Shown in pieces: positions 24,822 through 32,526 of a stretch of 40,267 nucleotides of DNA; the first letter of the stretch is position 1; every line of letters begins with the position of its first letter. Position numbers and translations under genes: made by a program. The notes beneath the pieces are model-generated. The model saw only the letters and a program-made list of their open reading frames with translations, had not been told where the DNA came from and did not search any database. This DNA is from Armatimonadota bacterium (GTDB lineage Bacteria; Armatimonadota; UBA5829): contig JARYME010000019.1 in the NCBI GenBank assembly GCA_029907315.1, positions 1-40,267 on the forward strand, given 5' to 3'.

Positions 24822-26381
24822 CTAGAGAAACGGTTGTGCTTCCAATAGTTCCCGCTGGATCCGTTGTAGATCATAATGGGCGCGCCGAACCTCGACCAAC
24901 CACTTCGCAAAGTTGGTTATGGGTGCATTCTGGAAAAACAAGTGCCAGCGCGGGCCCACGTAAATCGACTGATAGTATAGAAAGGCTTCGTGGTTAAAGA
25001 ACATGCTTCTAGTCAGCGCAAAAAGTTCGTCGGGGCGAGAATCAGGCTTTCGCAGCAGCCCCTTGAGTTTTTCCAGGTCGGCGCGGAATCGGGCAAGGTA
25101 GACTTCCTCTTTTCTCTTTTGTTGTGCAAGAGTCGGTTTGATGCGCTGCAGCTGTTGTTGATTCAGCGCCAGTTTTTGGGCCGCTCGGCTGATGGTTTCT
25201 GAGATGGCGCGCTCGAGCGCAGCACCCGTTCGAGGCTGCCAGATCGCCTGCCCTCGCTCAAGCGCAGCATCTTCTTTGCCGCCGAAAATGTGCACCGCAT
25301 ACAGTTCTGCCAACTGCCTCGCATCGAGTATTTCTGCCAACGGTCCCGCGGTGTACCACTGGGTGTCGTGAATATATTCGTAGGTCAGTATAGCTGTTCG
25401 CAGTTTACTTAAGAGTTTTCGAAGTTCCTTTTCGTCTCCGCGTTCCGCTGCCGATTCTATCCTCGGGTTCAGAAGCGCTATAGGCAGCTTGTACCGCGGG
25501 ATCAGCAGGTTGCAGCGCACCGTGGTGTCTATATAGCAGAAAACGCGGGCTTGTTCTTTGTTCAGTGCCAGTGCTTTGGCAAAACGTGCCAATCTGCGAT
25601 TGGATCTGAGCCATCGCTCCAACTTTTCGTTGGTAGGTAGACGTTTGATAATCTTCGCTCGCAGGTTAGCGGATGGTACAATCAAGCGTCCTGGTTTGCC
25701 TTCTATCACAAGTTCGGGTCCCATGCCCGCATAGTGCTCACTCGAATAGAAAAAGGCGTGGTCGCCCCACTGCAATGCGGCATCAGCAGGACGCAGCAGG
25801 ATGCCCGAGTTAGACCGAGGTTCGTCTAGCCATTTCTGAACCAGCTTCGGGGTGAGATCGAACTCAATCCATTGACCTGAGCCTGCTGGAGCAACTGCTG
25901 TGTCCAAAGCTTGCGCCGACGAGTCTTTGGGTAGCTTGCGAGACAATAGGTTGGTCTTCCATTTTAGGTGTACTCTTCTGAATTGCCACGATGCACCTTC
26001 GGCGTCGGCTGCGCATTCCGATGAGCCTTCTTTCCAGTCTCGATCGCTCTTCGGAACCTCATAGATGGCGATCCTAACTGGTCTTTGCTGAACAAAACAC
26101 TTGGGTTTATAAAGCCGCAGTTTGGCAGACGTAACCCTCCTACAAGGCACAGAAGACAGGTCGAAGCGGATCAAGCTTACGGCATTGTAGGCGGACGCTT
26201 CCGAACCCATAAGGCATCCCACCTGCAGTAGGGGACTGGCACCGAAATTGAATGCTGAGTATTCTCCGTCTCGGAGCGCAGCGTCCTCAACTAGGGCCGG
26301 TTCTCGCACCACCCAGGTCTCGCAGGAAGCGCAGCACGACAGGATTGCCGCAGCTGCCAATGCTCTTATGAATTGTTTCAT
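24822..26381 (-). CDS. DNRLRE-domain exported protein with helical C-terminal domain
   Basis: A 519-residue exported protein. The N-terminus (ILSCCASC) could be a lipoprotein or ordinary signal sequence. Residues about 24-230 form a DNRLRE-type beta-sandwich (EDAALRDGEYSAFNFGASP, SLIRFDLSSVP, KLRLYKPK, IEFDLTPKLVQKWLDEPRSN, SGILLRP), a module found on extracellular carbohydrate-active proteins. Residues about 235-519 are helical and charged, with several basic-acidic heptad-like stretches (LEKLKGLLRKPDSRPDELF), and match no family I know. It is the last gene of the minus-strand run with the GH42-like enzyme and the toroid enzyme, starting 5 bp after the stop of the latter. Probably a polysaccharide-binding accessory protein. 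Confidence 0.65.
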   Translation of the reverse strand: MKQFIRALAAAAILSCCASCETWVVREPALVEDAALRDGEYSAFNFGASPLLQVGCLMGSEASAYNAVSLIRFDLSSVPCRRVTSAKLRLYKPKCFVQQRPVRIAIYEVPKSDRDWKEGSSECAADAEGASWQFRRVHLKWKTNLLSRKLPKDSSAQALDTAVAPAGSGQWIEFDLTPKLVQKWLDEPRSNSGILLRPADAALQWGDHAFFYSSEHYAGMGPELVIEGKPGRLIVPSANLRAKIIKRLPTNEKLERWLRSNRRLARFAKALALNKEQARVFCYIDTTVRCNLLIPRYKLPIALLNPRIESAAERGDEKELRKLLSKLRTAILTYEYIHDTQWYTAGPLAEILDARQLAELYAVHIFGGKEDAALERGQAIWQPRTGAALERAISETISRAAQKLALNQQQLQRIKPTLAQQKRKEEVYLARFRADLEKLKGLLRKPDSRPDELFALTRSMFFNHEAFLYYQSIYVGPRWHLFFQNAPITNFAKWLVEVRRAHYDLQRIQRELLEAQPFL

Positions 26382-26386
26382 CGCGG

Positions 26387-28372
26387 TTACTTCTTGCGAA
26401 CAGCGCGTATTCGATACACGGCGCGAAGCCCGTCTATTTCAGCGTATACCCCTTCTGCCTGACCGTTTCGAAAGTCGAGCCGCTTCCAAGTCCGCTGGAG
26501 CCTGACTTCCTGCGGTTCAAGGATCTCGAACAGACAGCTGCCGTCCCTGAGCTCGAGCATGGCAGAAGAACCTCCCACAGTGATTCTCGATTCCTCGAGA
26601 CCGTCGAATACCAGCATTGGGTAGTAAATTCTCATCTTTTCTGTGGTGGTTCCGCTGACCACATCTTCAACGGTAATCATTCCTGGTTCGAGGGTTATCG
26701 TTTCTCGAATAGTGTGTGCCCCGTCGAACTTGCCAGTATAAGTGATTCGGAATGAAACACGGTCAGGCGATGCATGAAGCACTTGCACGTCAGGTGGCGT
26801 ATCAGGGCTGTAGTCCGCAAGTCGGTGCCACACGCCTGCCGAATCGAGCCAGGCGGGTCCGACACACATGTTCTCTCCACCAAGATCTTTTTTCGTTTTG
26901 GGTTCAAATTTGTGGACGATGCCATCGGAAGGTCCCAGTTGCGGATTGCTGCCGCGGATATGACATCGGATCAGGCCGGTAGGATTGTAGCGAAGGTCGC
27001 CGGCTGTTTCATACTCGACATACGTTCCGGCGGCGTTCGCGAAGACTTTGTGGAAGTCCGGTATTGAAAAGGCAAATCCGCCGACATCAGCTGGACACGG
27101 TCTTTCGGATATTGAGTCGTCGGCATAGAGGTATGCAACTCCCAAGAGCCAGCAGGCCAGCAGGTTGTACTGTGACTGTGCGGAGTAGGACTCGTAGCCA
27201 TGCCGCGCTTCCGGGGGATAGCGGTTTTTCACGACGTAGCCCGTGCCGTCGGGTTTCAGCCAACGTCTGATGCAGTTGACTGCCAAGTGGGCTGCTCGTT
27301 TAAACGCCCCAGCCTCGGCGAGCTTGCCTTGCTTGGCATACTGCGAGGCGTATATTTCGTAGGTGACAGCGGTTTGGGCTTCATTCCATATATGTTGCGC
27401 GCTCCTGCCGCCAGTGGGACACTCGCCGAATGGAGACTGCATAAAGAGGGAAGTCCACGCGCCCCGCCACAGACGATCGCGGTAAAAGCCGGCAAGGGGA
27501 CCCTCGTATCCTTCGGCGAGTATAGTAGTTAGGAATTGCCGCGAGAACTCGTCGTACACCATAGGGACGTTCGGGTCCTTGTACATCCCGAAGTCGTTGA
27601 AATACTGGACGTGGTGTTCCAAGTGCCTTTCGAAAAATTCTTTTGAGGCGCCTAACCCTTTCTTGGCTCGTAGGTATTCGCCAGCAAGACAAACGACGTT
27701 GTGGTTGTAGCAAGTTTGTTTTCTACGCAAATTGTCCGGGTAAAGTCGGTAAGGGTCAAGCTCAGCTATTTTACGCTTCCACTCCTCAATCTTGTGCTGC
27801 GGAGCCAGACCCTCAAAAAGTTCCAGTGCCAGCATTACCGGCTGGATGAAGAACTCGCCGTGATTGTGGGCGGTGCGGTACTCGTGCATTTCGTCGACGG
27901 ATCTGTCCATCGCTTTTATGCCGCTTTGAACCAAACTTGGGTCGGAAGCACGATGCGCGGCTGCCAGCAGTGCGACGGAAAACGCGTAGCATGGGGTCGA
28001 GTACTGCCACTCTATCTTCTCGATAGGGTCTATTATCGCCCCTTCTTCGTTTTGCCATTTACGCCATGCCTCTACCTGCCTTTCGAGTATGCGCAGGTAG
28101 TCTGAGCGGGTCAGACCTGTAGGCTCAATTTGGCACGAAGGCTGCCTGTCCAAGAAGGTTCTGATCGCACCTGCAAGCGGATGTTCCGGCTGCACCCGTG
28201 AATCCAATGCGCTTGGAGGCAGAATGCAGGGAGCCTGAAGGAATTTTTCGGTCTTGCCGGGGTTGTCCGCGCTCTGTTGCCCTTGTCGCGCGCATACCGC
28301 GCAGGCGAACAGCAGCAAGATCGTCCACGAGAGGATATGCTTCAGGTAGAAACCGATTTCATTCACTGGCAC
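26387..28372 (-). CDS. Secreted (alpha/alpha)-toroid lyase-like enzyme, heparinase II/III-like layout
   Basis: A 661-residue protein with an N-terminal membrane or signal segment (WTILLLFACAV). Residues about 90-420 are helical repeats with conserved-looking polar motifs: HNHGEFF near 169, CYNHNVV (N223, H224), VYDEFSR (Y273) and GGRSAQHIWNEAQ (321-333), then YESYSAQSQYNLL. Residues about 425-661 are a beta-rich domain with GTYVEYETAGDLRYNPTG and RETITLEPGMITVEDVVSG. A helical toroid plus antiparallel beta-sandwich is the layout of chondroitin-AC/heparinase-type lyases, whose catalytic residues are Asn, His and Tyr. I infer a uronate-polysaccharide lyase or related hydrolase; no exact family is claimed. 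GTG at 28372 has AAGGAG 4-5 nt upstream. Confidence 0.6.
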   Translation of the reverse strand: MPVNEIGFYLKHILSWTILLLFACAVCARQGQQSADNPGKTEKFLQAPCILPPSALDSRVQPEHPLAGAIRTFLDRQPSCQIEPTGLTRSDYLRILERQVEAWRKWQNEEGAIIDPIEKIEWQYSTPCYAFSVALLAAAHRASDPSLVQSGIKAMDRSVDEMHEYRTAHNHGEFFIQPVMLALELFEGLAPQHKIEEWKRKIAELDPYRLYPDNLRRKQTCYNHNVVCLAGEYLRAKKGLGASKEFFERHLEHHVQYFNDFGMYKDPNVPMVYDEFSRQFLTTILAEGYEGPLAGFYRDRLWRGAWTSLFMQSPFGECPTGGRSAQHIWNEAQTAVTYEIYASQYAKQGKLAEAGAFKRAAHLAVNCIRRWLKPDGTGYVVKNRYPPEARHGYESYSAQSQYNLLACWLLGVAYLYADDSISERPCPADVGGFAFSIPDFHKVFANAAGTYVEYETAGDLRYNPTGLIRCHIRGSNPQLGPSDGIVHKFEPKTKKDLGGENMCVGPAWLDSAGVWHRLADYSPDTPPDVQVLHASPDRVSFRITYTGKFDGAHTIRETITLEPGMITVEDVVSGTTTEKMRIYYPMLVFDGLEESRITVGGSSAMLELRDGSCLFEILEPQEVRLQRTWKRLDFRNGQAEGVYAEIDGLRAVYRIRAVRKK

Positions 28373-28399
28373 TTGTCTCCTTCTCGCTGTTCGGTTTTT

Positions 28400-31357
28400 T
28401 CAATCAACCGCAGCTAGCACTGGTGTGATGGGTCTCAGTGTTCGGACGAGCTCCTGTCCCCCCAAACTTAGAAGGTCTCGGGCATGTACGGGTTTGCCTT
28501 CAAGTAGCACCTTGACGTCAACCGATGTGTTGGTAAGGTTGACCATATTCAACACCATTTTGCCCTTGCAAATCGTGGGAAGCCATTCAACGCCCCAAAT
28601 GGGCTGTTCGGTTTTCGCGTCCACTACCCTCACGCGGGGAAGCGCACCTGCTTTGGATAGTTCTTCCTGGAAAGCGGGCCACAGATCATTCTTGGGATCG
28701 GCCTGGGCCTGGATAACTGTGCATCTAGCCAGCAACTCTTCTCGTTGTTTGTTCGAACGCTTTCGACAGTACTGGTCGTATGCGAAAGTGTCTTCCCCAA
28801 CGACCACAATACGCGAGGTGCGAGGAAGCCGTGCGAGATTATCAACGGTCGAATCCGGAACGTGCGTAGCGCCCGCAGCAACGATGAGCTTGTACAAACG
28901 CGCTTTGCCGGCAGCAACCTGCTTATCGGATATGAAATCGATTTTTACTCCGCAAAAGTTGAGCGCCGTGTAGGCACGCCTAAGTATGTCTAGGTAGGTG
29001 TCATTCCGCACATAGGAGGACATTGAATAAAGCAGTGCCACCGGCGCTTGCGTTGTTTGGAGAGCGGCGACCTCCTCAGCAAAGCGGTTCAAGTCCAAGC
29101 ATGTGGTTCCGACAGCCAGAGCGCATCCTGGTCTGTCCATAACGTTGCCGTAGAAAGGGAGTGTCGATGCATATGCCGGATCGCTCGGGTCCTTTGTTCT
29201 TTCCCAAACCCATATCGTGGTCGCTCCTTGCCCGTGCACCGCTCCTTGCCAAAGAGCGCATCGGTAGTGCTCCGGTGGAACGTAGGATGTTGATCCGTCA
29301 GGTTGGAGGTGATTTTCGGAGTTGAAAATTGGCTTCGGCGCCATTGAGCGTTGGAGGTCATAAAACATATTCTGTTCCAACCACGAGATGCCCCACTCGC
29401 CCGAGCCAGGCCAGATAACGCAGTCGTTTCCGTTGATTTCGCAGAACTGAGCAAAGAGTTCAGGGTCGATTCCCCACGCGGCTGCTTGGCGCCACGATAT
29501 GGGGATCCACATCATCTTGGCATGGACAGGGATTTCAGGAGCAATCTCGTGAATAACGTCGGCCATCCATTTGTGCCACGATGCGAAGCGCTCCTGATTG
29601 AATATGCACCAATCATAGTATTGCGGCGCAGCGTAAGCGTCGTTCGCCGGAATCGGCACTTCGGCGAATGATGAGTAGTTTGTACCGTAACGCTTGTTCA
29701 TCTGACCGACGCTTCCGTGTACGTCTGCTAGATAACGCTCCCACAAAGCACGGGTGTTTTCACAGCTGGCTCCCCGGTCGAATATTGGTTCGTTGGACAG
29801 GCAGATGCTGTGCAGTGCGCGTTTGCTTCTGATACGCGGCACGACTGTGCGAATGAACCGCTCCACAATTGCCTTGGCTTGCGGTTCGTCTACGCAGTAG
29901 CCGAGAAATCCGCCTCCTCCCTTTACTAAGTGAGGCCATTTGGCAGCGGCCCAAGCAGGGAAGTAGTGAGGTGAGAGCAGCACGTTGACTGCTACGTCGT
30001 AAAGTGCGGCACGGTCGAGGACGCGTGCAATCTCATTCACCGGCTCCAAACAGACCTCATGCTCTGAAGGGAACACAGCAGCCGGGCCTATCTCGATTTG
30101 TATAATGTTTACTCCGTAGCGCCGGAAAAGAGGGATATCTTTGCGCACTTGGGTGAAATGGCCGTACCCGCAGAAGTAAACTGGGCCTTGGCTGGGTCTA
30201 CCCTTCCAATCTCTCTTAGATCCCTCGAAAATCAGTCTATTTACCCGAACATGCCCCGAGACGTATCTGATGGGTCTCGGAGCCAGTTTTGGATTGGAAA
30301 GGTACGCTCGAAGTTTTGCTGTCGACTCATTCAGCGCACAGTCAAAGTCTCGTACGGAGAAATCGGCACGGCGGATTTCGCTGCCGGCAGCGTCGGAGCG
30401 TGCCAGCGGGATGAACTGCTCCAACATAACCGCGACGGCATCTTCGTAGTCTGTGGGCAAGCCTTTATTCTTGCACAGACTAATCAGGCTTTTAAGCTCG
30501 CTTAGACGTTGCTCGACGCGGTCGATATCGGCCAGCACTACAGCTGGACTGACTTTCTCAATCTGCCGGCTTATGCAGATGGTTTTCTCTGTATCCGGCT
30601 TCAAAACCACTTCACAGTTCAGAACTCGATGTGCAGCCTTTCCTGAACTCCACTGCCACTCAAACGAACTCGTGCCTTTTTTAAACCGCGCATTCTGGAG
30701 AAACAGCTCTTCCCCAGCTGCGGATATCCTTGCCGTTGCCAGACCGGACACGTTCGAGGTGAGTTCCAGTGCCACGTAACTGAGCTGATCATCGCCATCA
30801 ATTCTCCCGGGGATAAACAGGTATCCGCTGATGCCTGGGCCCTCTATAGGAAGCCCCACAGGACGCAGCTCAATGTCGTCGATCGCGAGCTCTCTGCACT
30901 TGTTGACAATGTTTACTCCGAGGTTCAGACCAGTTTGCCCTGGCGCTGTGCGGAAGCGGGTTGACACCTTTGTCCAGTCGAATGTGCCGCTCGGGAGGCT
31001 CAGCATGTAATTGCTCCAGTCAGTCAGGTGATTGCCGGGAGAGACATCGGTGCCTCGTACCCATATACTGAGCTCGTACTCGGTGCACGCGTAAACTTTG
31101 ACGCCTTGGTACAGCCTGCCGTATACCTCAGGCGCTAGTGAACTCTCATTCCAAAACACGAGACACCTTGCACCTGAATGAGGATTCTCGGTTGAAGCCC
31201 TAAACCCGGCGGATGCCCGAGTGTACCAAGCCCAGCCGGGAGCGTCATTGTTCGCTACAACTTCTTCGAACCCAGGGTTGACCACCGGGGCTTTGACAGA
31301 TGCGCTTAGTAAAGTTGGTAACCCCAACGCAACTATTGGTGCAACCAGAAGCCTCAT
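28400..31357 (-). CDS. GH42-like secreted beta-glycosidase with N-terminal carbohydrate-binding domain
   Basis: A 985-residue exported enzyme. Residues 1-20 are a signal peptide; residues 24-165 resemble a CBM4/9-type beta-sandwich (VNPGFEEVVANNDAPGWAWY). From about 385 a clan GH-A barrel begins (YFCGYGHFTQVRKDIPLFRRYGVN). The acid/base is probably E523 (SNEP) and the nucleophile E681 (PIFNSENH). Residues about 750-930 match the GH42 trimerisation region, a glutaminase-like fold without catalytic Cys (VALLYSMSSYVRNDTY, KLIVAAGATHVPDS). It likely acts on beta-galactosides or related linkages. GGAGGGG precedes the ATG. It heads a three-gene minus-strand run; the divergent gene begins 230 bp away. 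Confidence 0.82.
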   Translation of the reverse strand: MRLLVAPIVALGLPTLLSASVKAPVVNPGFEEVVANNDAPGWAWYTRASAGFRASTENPHSGARCLVFWNESSLAPEVYGRLYQGVKVYACTEYELSIWVRGTDVSPGNHLTDWSNYMLSLPSGTFDWTKVSTRFRTAPGQTGLNLGVNIVNKCRELAIDDIELRPVGLPIEGPGISGYLFIPGRIDGDDQLSYVALELTSNVSGLATARISAAGEELFLQNARFKKGTSSFEWQWSSGKAAHRVLNCEVVLKPDTEKTICISRQIEKVSPAVVLADIDRVEQRLSELKSLISLCKNKGLPTDYEDAVAVMLEQFIPLARSDAAGSEIRRADFSVRDFDCALNESTAKLRAYLSNPKLAPRPIRYVSGHVRVNRLIFEGSKRDWKGRPSQGPVYFCGYGHFTQVRKDIPLFRRYGVNIIQIEIGPAAVFPSEHEVCLEPVNEIARVLDRAALYDVAVNVLLSPHYFPAWAAAKWPHLVKGGGGFLGYCVDEPQAKAIVERFIRTVVPRIRSKRALHSICLSNEPIFDRGASCENTRALWERYLADVHGSVGQMNKRYGTNYSSFAEVPIPANDAYAAPQYYDWCIFNQERFASWHKWMADVIHEIAPEIPVHAKMMWIPISWRQAAAWGIDPELFAQFCEINGNDCVIWPGSGEWGISWLEQNMFYDLQRSMAPKPIFNSENHLQPDGSTSYVPPEHYRCALWQGAVHGQGATTIWVWERTKDPSDPAYASTLPFYGNVMDRPGCALAVGTTCLDLNRFAEEVAALQTTQAPVALLYSMSSYVRNDTYLDILRRAYTALNFCGVKIDFISDKQVAAGKARLYKLIVAAGATHVPDSTVDNLARLPRTSRIVVVGEDTFAYDQYCRKRSNKQREELLARCTVIQAQADPKNDLWPAFQEELSKAGALPRVRVVDAKTEQPIWGVEWLPTICKGKMVLNMVNLTNTSVDVKVLLEGKPVHARDLLSLGGQELVRTLRPITPVLAAVD

Positions 31358-31450
31358 GCGCCCCTCCAGAAAGCTACTGCAGCAGTTACTCGGAAACGGT
31401 GATGTCCCGCGCTCCAGTGTGCAGCATCGAATCCTAGTATCTTTACCGGC

Positions 31451-31479
31451 TTGCCATCTAGGCAGTTCGGTGCTATAGT
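31451..31479 (+). promoter_or_regulatory. Promoter of the PEP-CTERM protein gene
   Basis: TTGCCA (31451-31456), 17 bp, TATAGT (31474-31479), five of six matches in each box. Transcription would start near 31486, just before the inverted repeat at 31491-31519. No equally good promoter is visible for the divergent GH42-like gene. Confidence 0.6.
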
Positions 31480-31490
31480 CCGTATGTAGG

Positions 31491-31519
31491 TGGCACGTTT
31501 AACCACGGTAATTGTGCCA
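31491..31519. promoter_or_regulatory. Putative operator, inverted TGGCAC/GTGCCA arms
   Basis: TGGCAC (31491-31496) and GTGCCA (31514-31519) form a perfect 6-bp inverted pair. The flanks extend the similarity: reading inward, the arms continue G-T-T-T-A and A-A-T-T-A. The centres are about two helical turns apart. The position right after the predicted start point suits a repressor site. The cognate regulator is unknown. Confidence 0.4.
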
Positions 31520-31587
31520 GATTGTTTGGCGTATCGCAAATCATGGAACCGCGTAGATCTGTCTTGGGAGTGGAGGAGGGAGACGAG

Positions 31588-32379
31588 ATGAAAGGTTTGC
31601 CGATTATCGCACTGTGTCTGTCGCTATGTTTTGGGCAAGCTGCGGCTGCGGCTTATTTTGTAGAGGCTGAGAGTATTCTTGACTCGCCGCAGTGGGTCAA
31701 CGTTACAGCCGCCGGAAGCACGGTGAGTGCTTATGTGGTTACTGAGCCTTCCGCTTCTGGTGAATCCGGCTTATGCGTCATAGATGGCGGCATGGCCTCT
31801 GCAGACAACTTTCTGTACTATACCACTGCAGGTGGAACATTCGAAAACGGTTGCGCGACCGCTGTGGTGAGAATGAAGGTTACGGCGGACGTCGGGTTCA
31901 GTGGGCCTTGGACGCGCAACATTATCCTGAGTCTGAATCGCGGGCCTAAGAGCTCTCGCAGAGGCGTCGGGCTCGCAGTGAGACCGGATAGTGCTGCCGT
32001 CACAAACACCCTAGGAACACAGATTTACGGCGGCGAAATTCCCGGTGACAACACACGCTGGGTCGTGTGGACGATAGTCGCTCGCGATTACGGGTACTAC
32101 TTCGACGTCTACCGCAACGGTGTCAAAGTTGTGGACAACGCAAGCAACGGTTCCGCAACTGAGTCGGCAATAGGTGGGAGCGTAGGAATCGATGCCCTTG
32201 TTATTGCGAGCAACCCGGCGGGCGGGACTGGTTCGTGGTTGTTCGACTGGGTAGCGTACAAGTCAGGCGAAGATCCTTACTGGTGTGTTCCGGAGCCAGG
32301 GTTGTCTACGCTGCTCGGCGGTATGATCTTTTTCTTCCTAGCATCAGCGCCAGGCGGTAGACGGCGCCGGACTCTTTAA
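31588..32379 (+). CDS. PEP-CTERM exported protein with concanavalin-like domain
   Basis: A 263-residue protein. A signal peptide covers residues 1-20 (MKGLPIIALC to about AAAAA). The middle is beta-rich and reads like a laminin-G/concanavalin-type sandwich (NIILSLNRGPKSSRRGVGLAV, YYFDVYRNGVKVVDNAS, WLFDWVAYKSGEDP). The C-terminus has CVPEPGLSTLLGG, a hydrophobic helix and RRRR, a PEP-CTERM sorting signal. It should be anchored to or released from the envelope by an exosortase not present here. ATG at 31588 lies 7 nt after GGAGGAGGG. It precedes the GH-A-type glycosidase, which has its own promoter, so the two may be regulated separately. Possibly a glycan-binding partner of the locus. Confidence 0.72.
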   Translation: MKGLPIIALCLSLCFGQAAAAAYFVEAESILDSPQWVNVTAAGSTVSAYVVTEPSASGESGLCVIDGGMASADNFLYYTTAGGTFENGCATAVVRMKVTADVGFSGPWTRNIILSLNRGPKSSRRGVGLAVRPDSAAVTNTLGTQIYGGEIPGDNTRWVVWTIVARDYGYYFDVYRNGVKVVDNASNGSATESAIGGSVGIDALVIASNPAGGTGSWLFDWVAYKSGEDPYWCVPEPGLSTLLGGMIFFFLASAPGGRRRRTL

Positions 32380-32416
32380 ATACGACAGCCGGCAAGTCCT
32401 TTTGCGGCGCAATCCC

Positions 32417-32446
32417 TTGACGCGAGCGGCCATAGGTCGTTATTAT
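32417..32446 (+). promoter_or_regulatory. Promoter of the clan GH-A glycosidase gene
   Basis: TTGACG (32417-32422), 18 bp, TATTAT (32441-32446), five of six matches in each box. It lies between the PEP-CTERM gene and the glycosidase and gives a leader of about 75 nt. No terminator is visible between 32380 and 32416. Confidence 0.5.
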
Positions 32447-32526
32447 GTTTCGTCGGTTGGTTACACGATCAACTGGCGACTGTCTGACTGGTGTCAGTGG
32501 CCAGCTACGAAGGGGAAAAGCGGCAA

